Below, one piece after another: positions 30,001 through 40,248 of a DNA stretch of 64,000 bases (position 1 is the first letter of the stretch; every line of letters starts with the position of its first letter). A model generated the notes under the pieces. That model had not been told where the DNA came from. It was given only the letters and a program-made list of their open reading frames with translations, and did no database searches. Source of the stretch: Edaphochlamys debaryana (Eukaryota; Chlorophyta; Chlorophyceae; Chlamydomonadales). Location of the stretch: contig JAEHOE010000047.1 in assembly GCA_016858145.1 (NCBI GenBank), forward strand, positions 186,001 to 250,000. The letters are read 5' to 3'. The translations under genes were made by a program, and so were the position numbers.

Positions 30001-33000
30001 GTGCTGTCGTACAGATGCCGTACGTCGTGGACGAGCACGTACGTGTCGCCGCAGGAGGCCACCTGACGGGTCGCAGTAAGCAGGCCACAAGCTCGCTCAC
30101 CCCGTTGCGGTTACGCATGCAGGCTCGGCGAGAGAAGCCCTGGCAACGTGATCGGCCCAGCCACAGGGGCAGCGCCCCATGCAGCTACCCGCTCACCCCC
30201 GTAGCTCGGCGTATACCTATCTGGTCTCTCCCCAGGCTATCTGGTCTCTCCCCAGTCTGTCTGGCACACCTGGGACCCATCCTGAGAGAAGCAGGCGCCC
30301 AGAGCATGCACAGAGTGGCCGCGCAGCGTCGCCACGGGCCGCCATCCCCGGTGCCGATCGAGCACTGTCACTGCTCCGCCGATCGCGCTGCCGACCAGAA
30401 GCCTGCACGGTCCAGGGTAGGGCAGAGGCATGGCGGAGGGGCAGGGAGAGAGGATGACCGAATTTGTGTATGTGGGCAAGGATTGGGCGACTCTTTTGGC
30501 GCGGGCCTACCTCGAGTCGGGTGACACGGCCAAGCCCGTGACCTCTCCTCCAATCCCGCCCATGATCACGGCCAGGCCGTTGTTGGTTGATGCGTCGTAC
30601 AGCCGTACGGAGCCGTCCCGACAGCCGGCGAAGAGCACCTTCCCGCCGTCGCCGTACGCCAGCCCGCTCGCGCCGCCGCCCGCGCCGCTGATGCGTACGA
30701 CCTCCGTAGCTACGGCGGGTACGGCGTAGATGCAGATGCTCCCGCCTGTCGCGCTGGATGCGCACTTGAGGCCGCTTGGGTGCCACGTCACCGCGATTAC
30801 GTAACTCGAGTGGGCCTGGAGGCCAACCACGCACTGGCCGGTGACCACGTCCCACCATCGGACCTGCCGTACACGTGACATAGCAAGACAGAAGCGCGGA
30901 TTGTGCGACAGCCATCATTTGCGGGCCGTACCGGGCTGTGCGGCAACAGGATCGCACCCGGTACCCCCATGCAGGCCCCAAGGGATACCGTAACCTCCCT
31001 GTCCATCCATCCGTCAGCTTCCATGACCCAGGTACGCTTCCTACCCAGTTGCACCTATCCCCGACTTGCCTGTTCATCTTGGGCCCCAGACATGATCTGC
31101 CGCCCATCCGGTGACCAGGCGAGCGCCTGAACCCAGCCCATGTGGCCCCTGAGCTGCGCCCTCCTCTGACATGTTACCACTGGATGGTGGGGGCCGAGGG
31201 GAGGGGAAGTGCTCGGTTAGTAGGGCCGAGGGGAGGGGAGGGGGATTCCTCGGTTAGTAGGGCACGGGCGACAGGGGCGCCACAGAGGTTGGCAGCGGCA
31301 GGAGGACATGTAGGAGACTACGGCGACGGCTGCGCAGCAGTCGCGTGGCCCAAAGTCGCACAGGAGGACGAACGCGCGTGCAGGCGTTGGCCATACGGCC
31401 CCGCAGCACCCGATGAGCCGCAACAAAGCAGCTGGCATGGACCCCCCGCAGCACCCAGGCCGCAACGGAGCAGTCCCGAAGCCACACAGATCAGCCAGCC
31501 GCGTACCCCCGTGACCGGAGCCTGGTGAAGAGTCGTACGGCAGCTGTACGGCTCACCGTCGTACACGCATACGCCGCAGCCGCTCCCGCCCACCGCCAGC
31601 TGTCGGCCGTCTGGAGACCATGCAGAGCTGTTGAAACCCGCGTCTTTTTCCTGCAAGCAGAGGCGGGCATTCAACCCAGAGACTGTCTACATCGAGCGCA
31701 GTCTGCATGCCCCAGTTGTCGCCAGCCCCATGCACCACGCCTCAAGACTGCATGCGCCCGTGCCCCAGTTTGAGCACCCTGTGGCCTGTTTTATCAGCTC
31801 GGAACCGGCCCATCCCTCCATACAAACGACGTGGGTGCGGCCTGCGCTAATTGTATCGAGACTATAATACCGGTAAAGTGACATCGGGGCGGCGATGCCC
31901 ACCTGCAGTTTGGCCACCATGGCCGGCCATGCGCTGTGTGGCGGCTGCATGGGCACGCTCAGCGCCACCCCCAGGGGTGGTCCCGCGGCCGCCAGCGCCT
32001 GGGCGTGCAGTCGGCAGGTGAGCGGCAGCGAGGAGAGGCACGAGGGCAGCAGCGAGGCGGGGTCGGCGGCCAGGGAGGACAGCTCTGGGGGTAAGTAGGG
32101 CGGAGAGGAGAGGGAGAGGGGCCAGGTAGGCGGGGAGGGCACATGCAGGATCAGGTGGACTGGTGAGGGCCGGTGATGAGGTCCCCGGTGCCAAGCAGCT
32201 GCAACGGATATCTTGCTCGTTTCCAATCTCGTCTGACCTCATGCGTTCTCTCGTGTGCACATCCTCGCTACGTACAAGCCCTCACCGTTTGCGAGCCAGC
32301 GCAGCAAGTCTCCGCTCAGCCGCGTGGGCTGCGTCAGCGCTCCGAGGGCCTCGAGGATGCGGGGCCCGCGGCCGGCGGCGACCACCTTCTGCAGAAACGC
32401 AAAGTCCGCGAGCACCTCGTCGAGCAGATCCGCGGACTTGGGGCCAGATCCAGATCCAGATCTTCCGGTCTTCAACCCAGATCCAGGTCGAGATCCGGGC
32501 GTGGTTTCGGGCGCAGATCGCGCGGCCATGACGAGGTGGTGGATCAGGTACTTGAGGACGTATTGCGGCGGGGAGGGGCTGTGCCGCTGCGCCGCCAGGG
32601 ACGCTCCGATGCGGGCGTGGGCGGCGGCGAGGTCGGGCGCGAACCGCCCCGCGGTGGCGGGATTGGCCAGCCTGTACAGAGTGGGGCGAAAGCGGGGCAA
32701 ACGGAGTGTGCTTCAGCGGCACGACATTCTACTGAGTCGTGCCTTGCTCGCTGCGACCAGCTCCGAACGCCAAGAAACGCCGGCCAGAGTGCTTCATAAA
32801 TTATCGCCCCCCTAGCGGAGGATGGAGCGGCGCCACGCACCAGTCAGCCAGGGACTTGTGCAGCGTGTACACGTGGTGCTCGTCCAAGAAGAAGAGCGTG
32901 GGGTGGCCCGGCAGGCCCGGCAGGGCCCCGGCCAGGCCCAGCTGCTGCAGGATCGAGGCTGACAGCGGCTCCTGGGCAGCCAAGATCACTCCCAGCAGGT

Positions 33001-36000
33001 CGGCGATCTGGGTCGCATCTTGGCCGTGGTGCCGTACGGCAGCGCCCTCGAAGATCTTGCCGTACAGCCCGTACAGATCCGCCAGCGTGGGTGAGGCGGA
33101 GGCGGAGGCGCCGTCGGGTAGGCACGCCGCCGCCACGGCACGGTATACCATCACACCTCCTGCCTCCCGTCTCCTGCCTCCGGCCTCCTCCCCCTCCTGC
33201 TGCGTCTGCTCCACCTGCCCCGCCACCCCGCCCCCTGCCCCGGCCCTCCGCAGCTGACCGGGCCGTACCCGGGTCATGCCCTTGTAGCTCGCGAACGCTC
33301 GCTCCAGGCAAGGCAGAGCCTCGCCCTCGGCTGCGTCGGGTCGCGTTGTGAGCACGAACCGAACCATGTCGGGACGCAGGGGCACGAGCTGGTTGGTGAG
33401 GAGCTGGAGGGCGGGGTTGCTGCAAGCGGTGGGGTAGGCTCGCGGCGTGGAGGAGGGTCCGGCGGCGGGGCTGGGCTGGGGGCCGGCGGCGGAGGCGGGC
33501 CTCGCGGCCGCCAGCTGAGAGGAAAGTGGGTCCGCCTCGTCCAGTGCGTCTAGGAGGATGACCACCTGAATGGGGCGAATGCGAGGGGAAAGGAAGGGGG
33601 AGGAGCGTGTATGTATGGGCGTGTCATGGCGGCAAGTACGAGGGCCCGCTTTGTCCCAGGCATCGAGAAGCGAGGGTGACCATTTGAAAAGAGGGGAGTG
33701 AGACGGAGGCCGCCCGGCAGGAACGCGCGAGGGCCGTTCCACCCGCCGTACGGGGCCCCGCTGGGCCGTTCTGTCTGCCATGCCCGGGCATCGCGCTTGG
33801 GCCCACCTGGGGGAGGGTTGGCTGCGCGCCGGTCTGGCCTGCCTCCTTGACCACCGCGGCCCTCAGCGCCTCCAAAGGCTCCTTCAGCAGCATCCTGCAG
33901 GGAGAGACACACGGCACTGAGCTACGGCATCCTGTTTGGGGAGGTCTTCAAACGCCCTCAGACGCAGGTACCGGCTACGCTGCGCGGGTTCGAGATAAAC
34001 CTCTGGCTTACAGGCGTTCGTCTACGCCAATTTTGATTCAGACGGAACCGGCATAGGGGCTGAGGTCAGCACAGGCGCGGCATGCACGCACCTGCAAGCG
34101 AGCGCTGGGTCCGACAGTCGCGCCACCGCAGCTGCGTCCAGCTTCAGGAGCGCGTCCCGAACGGCCGGCAGCCTGAGGGCACACACGCACACGGAGGCGG
34201 ACTGAGAATGGAGCCAAACCAATGACAGGAGCAGGTGCAGTACGCAGTGCGCAAGGCTAGCGTCCCCGGAGCAAGCGCGCACAACAAAATGTCAAATCTG
34301 ACCGGGCACAACAAAGACATGAAGCTGCCTGCACCTCTCGCCCAGGTCTCCAGTTTCTCGAACCCCGACTCTGTCCGCCCTATGTGGGGCGGGCAGCTCT
34401 GCTGCCCGCTGGCCGCAGCCCTGTCACGCGCCATTCCTGACCCATCGCACGCTCAGCCCAAGGGCACCCTCTGACCCACTTCATCACCAGCTGGTATGCG
34501 AGGGTCTTGATGATACGCACTGGCTCCAGGCGGCGAGCGTCGTTGTACTTGAGGAAGTGTAGCGCCCACACCACCACCTGCTGGGGGGCCCCGTCCACAC
34601 CCCTCGCCTCGGCGCCGCCACCCTCCCCGGCACCCGCCTGGCTGCTGCCCTCCCGCCCGGCCGCATCCCCGCTGCCCGCACCGCCGTCCGCCGCCTGCCC
34701 TCCGCCGCCTGCTTTGCTTGGGCCGCCGCCTAAGCCCAGCCCCGCTGCAAGCGCTGCTGAGATGGTGGATTTTCCCTCGCCCGCTCCTGACGTCACGACG
34801 AAGGCCCGGGGGCCCTCCCGCCCCGCCGCCAGCCAGGACTGTACGGGCTCGAAGGCCCACTGCGTGTCCTTGGATCGCTCCAGAAGGCGCCGCAGGTCCA
34901 CGCTGCAGGAGGGGTGCGGGAAGAGGGGTGTGTGAGGGGCACAGGAGGGGCACAGGAAACGTGTCAGGTGTGGCAGGTCAGGGAAGTGGTCAGCTGCGCG
35001 GACAGGGCGTGGCGGGGCAGGGCAGGAACGCGAAGGATGCAGGGAGGTAAGGACCGAGGCATCGAAGGTCGCGGATGGGCAACGCCGAATATGGAGTCAT
35101 GTGATGTACCGCACACCTGTACGACAGCGGCTCAAGCAGCAGCTGTAGCCGGAGTTTGTGGTTGAAGGCCTCTGGGGAGCCGTGCTGCTCGGAGACCACG
35201 GATAAGATCATCTGGGAGGGTCCATTGGGTGGGAGGGCGGACAGTGAGGTACTTGTATCACGGTGCATGTGTTTCCTGTACCCGCATGCCCCTGCACCCA
35301 CCTCCTTGTCTGTTGCGACAGACCGATGGACGGACATCGTCGGATGGGACGAGGTGAAAACCGAAGGGAAGTGTCAGAAAGGCGCAGGAAGAAAATGGAG
35401 GAGAAAGCAAATCAGACAGTCTGGCCGATTCCAAGCCGCTCGTAGCCCCTAGCTTGCTTCTTGTGCTTCTGCTGATTTTGCGGACGCGCTCCCGGCCGTC
35501 CCCGCTGCTCCCACCCGCTGGGAACTGGCACTCCGCTTTGGCCACGTCCAAGGTACTGAATACCGTGGCTCGGTCGAATGGGGTGAGGAAGAGGTGCAGG
35601 CCGTCGGGGCCGTGTGCTGACAGCGTCTGGGGCCAGGGTTTGGGGGTGGGTGGTGGGGCGGTCGGGTGAGGGAGTGCTTTAGGATGATGGAGGAGGCTGG
35701 GGGCACGGGTGGGATCTGCCGTACCAACATGGCAGGTGTGTGATGTGCCGTACTCACGTGGGCCCACTCGAAGATGCACCACCCGCGAGTTGAGGGGTTG
35801 CAGTTGGCGATGTCTGCAGCGGGGCCCGAGCGAGGGCCAGGGAAGGCGGCATCAGTCAGCGAAGCCTCCAATGCCCAACACGCTCACACAATCTCCCAGC
35901 GGCAGGCCTAGCATACGGGCCATCCATACCCCCCGCTCGTATTAGCCATGTAAATCGAAACCCGAGCCCGCAACCCCGAGAAACCCGGCACGCACCCAGC

Positions 36001-37808
36001 ACCACGATGGTACCCGCGCTGCACGCCTGCACTACAGCCGCGAATGCGCCGACGTCGTGCCGCTGCTGCTCCATCTGCTCGTGCTGCGGGGTCGGGAGTC
36101 GGAGCGGGGTCGGGGAGGGGCGCAGGTTACAGGGAGCGAGCGGGGGCGCGGGCGTGGCGGCAGGGCGCACGACAGGGCAGGGTAGATGTCTCTGGGCGCC
36201 TGCGGGTTCCTTCCGCCCGCCCGGCTTGCATCCGCCTGCCACGCCTCCCCGGTGTGTACGGCACCTGGTTCACGGCGAGGATGTCGATCCAGACGGCCAC
36301 GCTGTCCGCCGCAGCCGCCAGAAAGTCCTCCACGTACGACATGAGTAAGCCCAGCCTGTTCTTCCCTGCGGTGGAGGGCCCCGCGAGCCGAGGTGAGGGA
36401 GGCCTTGGCAAGGCACTCCCAGGTGCTACAAGCAGCTTGCCCTCCCCCGCCGGGATTGACGAGATACAGTCAGCCCCAGCCTAGCTCACTACATGCCCCC
36501 ATGCCCAATCACAGCAATGCCACCAGACACCCAGCCGCCAGGACGCAACCCCAGCCCACACCCATGCACCCATGACCCTGGGGCAACGGTCCGCATCGGG
36601 CAGCCCGCAACCTCGCCTCGCAACTACCGGTGGCCGGTAGCCCGGCCTAGCCCCCCTGCCGTGCCCGAGCAGCTTAGAACCCAGATGGCGGCTGGCAGCC
36701 CAGCAGCCACTCAGGCGCCCGCCTGCCAGCTCCGCACCGCTGACCCACATGCGTGCGAGATGAAGTACTGTGGTGGCGCCACGTCCTCAGCCGCCACCAC
36801 CGACCCCTGCTCCAGCAGGCGGCACTTGGCCTCGGCCGTCACTCGCCGCACCCAGCCAAAGTTTACGTCCGCCGTTGTCATCGAGGCGAAGGCCTCGGCT
36901 CCTGGGGATGCGGGGCCCACAGGAACGGCAACACAAAACAGATTGAAGGCAAAAGCATGGCACGTGGCACCCCACGGCTTCATCAGCTGCGGCTTAAGCC
37001 TAGCCCTACCGCATCGCATACAAGGCATGAACACTCTGTGCGTTGCAAGTGCTGAACAGCAGCACGCACGTACAGCACGCCAGCCCCTCACCGTACTCTT
37101 GGACGAGCGTGTCGCGGAGGCGGCGGAGGCCGCGCAGTGTGATGCCCAGGCGCGTTGTCGCCAGCGGATCGCCCTGGTCCCGAATGAGCCCGTCAGCTGG
37201 GCGGGTGGGGGTGGGAGATATGGGGGCAGTAGTCACGTGGTAGCGGAGTCCCGGCTGCATGCCGTTTTGTGCCCGCAGGCGGGAGGGTGGCATGCGCTGC
37301 AGGACGGGCTACACGAGGTTTGCAGCTCGGGGCTAACGCTCCCCCTCCGCACAAGCATCTCTCTAAAGACCTCATTCCACCTCTATTGCAGGCTGCAACT
37401 CCAGCTGGTAGACCAACTTGCGTCAATGCGCCACGCCGCTAGCTTCCGCCTCACGAGTCAGCTCCGGCTCTGCCAGCATGGGGGGGGGTTCCGGCGGGAT
37501 CGCGGCACCACCCGAACCGTCCGGCTTGGACAGCCCGGCCAAGAGCCCAACCGAGTTGGCACCGTGCACCCTGGCATCCACTACCGACGGCGGCGACGGT
37601 GGCACTGTGCAGGGAATCCGGGGGGCGGGGATGGCTTAAGTTTGGGGGATGGCCAGGTGGGTTGGCCTGGCGGGATGGCCACGGATGTGGACCTCCCAGT
37701 CAAAGCGCGACCTGTGCCGGACCGTGCACAATCCCATACCCTCATCTTACCAACAGGTAGAGGGTTTGACGCGGCGATGGCGGCCTGCGAGCTCGCTCCG
37801 CAGCCCAT
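27062..37808 (-). CDS. NLR-like STAND protein: acylated N-terminus, TIR-like, NACHT, WD40
   Basis: About 1,755 residues; the exon lengths sum to a multiple of three. Exons: 37808-37751, 37604-37455, 37196-37092, 36901-36749, 36365-36265, 36083-35996, 35813-35758, 35626-35515, 35309-35302, 35211-35117, 34902-34480, 34172-34092, 33894-33807, 33565-32841, 32671-32286, 32084-31903, 31650-31507, 31153-31070, 30863-30511, 30402-30270, 30062-29836, ~29431-29122, 28941-28663, 28539-28444, 28345-28178, 27992-27924, 27655-27062. The N-terminus MGCGASSQ fits N-myristoylation plus palmitoylation. A TIR-like domain follows (FISHAWKN, VWIDILAVNQ, TIVVLD, WCIFEW), then NACHT with Walker A SGAGEGKST and Walker B VVILLDALDEAD, then at least ten WD40 units. 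STAND proteins of this plan act as ligand-triggered oligomerising switches. An upstream in-frame Met (37829) would hide the acylation site, so the start at 37808 is preferred. Ligand and output are unknown. The ~29431 exon edge is the least certain. Confidence 0.85.
30216..30253. repeat. Two-copy direct repeat of about 19 bp in an intron
   Basis: The motif ctatctggtctctccccag occurs twice in a row in the intron following exon 30402-30270 of the NLR-like gene, consistent with slippage. Confidence 0.85.
31068..31070 (-). other. GC donor (GC-AG intron) inside the WD40 array
   Basis: Exon 31153-31070 ends SGAQDEQ with the bases AACAG followed by GCAAGT, an ideal GC-type donor. Joining to VRWWDVVTGQCV at 30863 restores a WD40 strand in frame. 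No GT donor nearby gives this. Confidence 0.7.
32440..32500. repeat. GATCCA-type hexamer repeat inside an exon
   Basis: Copies of agatcc/agatcca are read on the minus strand as part of PGSRPGSGLKTGRSGSGSG in the NACHT-to-WD40 linker. A similar cluster is at 10604-10630 in the subtilase tail and around 27965-28020 in an intron of the same gene. Confidence 0.7.
32841..34902 (-). other. NACHT NTPase domain (Walker A and Walker B)
   Basis: LRRLLERSKDTQWAFEPVQS leads into FVVTSGAGEGKSTISAAL (Walker A, about 34765-34788). Exon 33565-32841 opens with VVILLDALDEAD (Walker B with the DxxDE-type acidic end of NACHT proteins), then FVLTTRPDA (sensor 1 Arg). HVYTLHKSLADW, which joins the next exon as ADWLANPATAGRF, is the winged-helix region seen in NACHT-WD40 proteins. 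ATP or GTP binding is predicted. Confidence 0.85.
35302..35309 (-). other. 8-nt microexon joining the TIR-like and NACHT regions
   Basis: The donor at 35515 leaves phase 1 after AECQFPA; the next firm exon (MILSVVSEQHGSPEAF, from 35211) starts in phase 0. The eight bases acaaggag between a CAG acceptor and a GTGGGT donor exactly bridge the phases and give AECQFPADKEMILSVV, which fits the D-K-x-M-I-L pattern expected there. No other arrangement found keeps the frame. Confidence 0.65.
35515..36901 (-). other. TIR-like effector domain spread over five exons
   Basis: PPQYFISHA ends exon 36901-36749 and T+GG across the intron makes the W of FISHAWKN, the strand A / box 1 position of TIR domains (FISHA). 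VWIDILAVNQHEQMEQQRHD and CSAGTIVVLD follow, then NPSTRGWCIFEWAH, which matches the TIR 'S-x-W-C-x-x-E' helix that carries the NADase glutamate. The E is about 78 residues after FISHAW, close to plant TIR spacing. HLFLTPFDRATVFSTLDVAK closes the domain. The residues are seen; calling it TIR, rather than a related SHAW/HET-like fold, is inference. Confidence 0.6.
37751..37808 (-). other. N-terminal dual acylation motif (Gly2 myristoylation, Cys3 palmitoylation)
   Basis: The first exon encodes MGCGASSQAAIAASNPLPV. Gly2 with Ser/Ala at positions 5 to 7 fits N-myristoyltransferase substrates, and Cys3 next to it fits palmitoylation. It would tether the receptor to a membrane. An alternative start seven codons upstream exists, so this rests on start choice. 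Confidence 0.6.
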
Positions 37809-40248
37809 GTTGACCGGTGTCGATTTCAAGTCGACGCTGTTGAGCGCTAATAGGGATTTCAGCTATGTGTCACGCAACGCATGGCGCTGACGGGATGGCA
37901 TCACAGCGCAGCTGCGGAACGTGGAACGCGAATTCCTCGATAGTTGTCGCAAAGTGGAGCGAAGCTGAAGTTGACAGTAGATAATGTGAATATACAATAA
38001 ATAAACATGCCAAATGAGGTAAGTCGCGTCGGGGGCACGGCGCATGGTCCGTGTCCGATCGGACAACCCAACAGGGGGGAGGGACGGGGGGAGGCAAGGG
38101 GGAAGGGGGAGGACTGGGCGCGGCCTGGTGAGTGTTCACAGAAATGCAGCATCCAATCGACTGCTAGGGTGTTGCTCGGAGCTGGGTGGCGTACACGCCA
38201 GCACCTTTCATTTGCGAAGCGACGGGCGGGGAAGCACTGCGGAGCACGGCGACGAGAGAGCGAGTGGCCACATTGCACGTACAAACACATTCTATGCCTG
38301 GGCCAACGCGTTCTTGCGTTACCGGCGACTGCACGCACAACACCGGGGGCCTCGACACCAGGAGCCAGGAAAGTACCGTACCCTGGGTTCGCCCCCACGC
38401 ACACAGCCCCCGCCTCGGTGATGCACATTGCTGGCACCCTGCCTTCCACCTCGCTCGTGCGTTGCAATAGCGGCTACATCGACGCGTTCAGCAGAATACC
38501 CCGTCATCGTTCTTATGACATGATGATACAGATCCAACCCACACAAGCCGGCTGCCCGGCCCCTGCGAGCACAGAACACCCTCTTTGCCGATACCCTAAG
38601 ATAATCTATATCGAAGAGGGAGTGCGGGCGGAAGGTCCATCGCGATGCAGCTGGCGCCTTCGGCTTCCCAGCCTTTCTGACAAGAGGACACCACTAACAC
38701 CACCTACCTTCCATCACCGTGCGTCCACCACCACGCACACAACAACACCGCAGCCCCCGGCATCAGACAGACAGACAGACGTCACAGGTGTTGACCCAAC
38801 CCGCACGCTCTGTGAGGGCTGAAGTTGGGGCACACCAAAGACTCTGACTCAACCAGCTCGCCTCTATAAGACATTATGGGAGAAGCGCCCAAGAGCGCGA
38901 GGGCATTGCACTGTAGCATAGCCCACAATCATGACGAATCCGCTCATACCCCGCACACTCAAACACCACCTAGTGTTCATTCCCATCAACATCTTCCACA
39001 CCCTGATGGCATACGGTAGCTTGCACACACGCTCTGAGCGCTGTGCTCGACTAGCATAACGAGAAACGGCCAATGGCTAAGTGCACACACTGAAACGCAC
39101 GGTACGCGCCATAGCACGACGGAAACGCGCCATCACCACTGGTCCCCCAAGAAACGGCCTTACGTCACCCTAGCCGCACCCTCGGACACATGGGTCCCGG
39201 CGCTTTCCTGCATGCCTGTATAGCCTGTACACTGACAAAGAGGTGCAAGAGGGGCTGACCGTACGCCCGTGCTGATTTGTGGACAGAATTTGGGCGCCTG
39301 CCCCTGAAGAGGCGTGAAGAGTGATCAAACTAGATCAAAATACTTCCGTTGGGCAATACAACAATGACACGTCAAACTTCAGATGAATGTTCAGGCGCTG
39401 CTGTGACCGAAAACGGCATACCACCTGGTGGGCAATCGACGGCCCCGGACCATCACTCCATCCCCTCTAATAATATTCAAACTCCGGTAGATAGTAACGC
39501 CACGTTGTTCAACCTCCGCACCCTTGCGGTGTCTGTCAGTGTGCGTAACCCACCCGCTGCCGCCACTCCCCGCCCCGCTACTTGACATGCTGCCCTGCTG
39601 GCGTGCTGAACGTGCTCCACCCATAATGCCGGTTAGCAGTGTGTTCAGCATTGTCCCCATCCTTCCGTATTGAGGCTTCTTCGTTCTCCGCTCGTCATCG
39701 TTCGCCGCCATTCCCACTGCTGCATCCCGAACTACGGGGGCACCCTGGCCCCTGCGCGGAGGGCGGTCCCCGCCGCGCCGTACACTCCCTCACGACACGG
39801 GATTTTGTGTCATGGGACCGTCACGGGCCCTCCGGCCGCGGCGCGAGTCCCCGGTTGCGACAAGCTGCGGCGCGCCTCGCCGCCCCCAGCCGGTGGCGTG
39901 GGCTCGGAGGCAGCTGCCTCCCCACCGCCCGACGCCTCCCAGGGCCAGACGGAGGTGCCGTGGCCCACGGGACTGCGGGGCGGGGGTGGACACACACGCG
40001 GGTTGGTGGACATGCTTGGACGGTGCCGCGCTTTGGGATGAGAGACCCACCCATGCCTGCTAGAAGGTGCCCTAGAATCTCACCTCAAGGTACGGTAGAG
40101 GCATGTCTCTCGCACATGGCGGGGAGGCCGCCGCCTTGTGGGGATTGGTTGTAGACTTGGTCGTACAGGAACCTGCGGCGCGCGTTGGAATTCAGTCTGC
40201 TATCAATGCTGACCTGTGTCTGAGGGCAGGTCAACCCGGCCTGACCCA
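37809..40248. other. Intergenic region upstream of the NLR-like gene, downstream of the first kinase
   Basis: About 2.4 kb with no supported exon. On the minus strand, 180-200 nt before the NLR-like start, there is an A/T-rich stretch (37983-38005) that stands out in this GC-rich DNA and may be a core promoter. A GACA tetranucleotide repeat lies near 38766-38781. The part from about 39315 to 40248 resembles the stretch 49450-50470 downstream of the second kinase and is therefore part of the tandem duplication. Confidence 0.5.
37983..38005 (-). promoter_or_regulatory. A/T-rich TATA-like stretch upstream of the NLR-like gene
   Basis: The minus strand reads a run of TTTATTTATTGTATATTC about 180 nt before the chosen ATG. 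Its A/T content contrasts with the surroundings. Assignment as a core promoter is a guess from position and composition. Confidence 0.25.

Larger units (their letters stand above)
27062..31650 (-). other. WD40 repeat array (C-terminal sensor)
   Basis: Units ending in GH/D...W/D-like strands recur: NSSAWSPDGRQLAVGGSG, LRGHMGWVQALAWSPDGRQI, VRWWDVVTGQCVVGLQAHSS, AGCRDGSVRLYDAS, TGLAVSPDSRLLVGSA, TLRGHSVHALGACFSQDGSQ, YAMASSPDGELLACGTS, CGDRVVRLYDAK and VMAVAPSPDGRLLVSCSRDK. At least ten units imply one or two propellers. A low-complexity Gly/Ala/Pro insert sits in the last exon. Confidence 0.85.

Noticed and set aside
36493..37890. 465-codon plus-strand frame
   Set aside because: It runs opposite the first exons of the NLR-like gene, spanning its introns and intergenic DNA, and has no family motif. 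The minus-strand exon chain accounts for the coding signal.
39391..39717. 108-codon minus-strand frame downstream of the first kinase
   Set aside because: No matching frame is kept in the duplicated flank near 49600-49900, and it lacks splice links to the kinase. More likely 3' flank.
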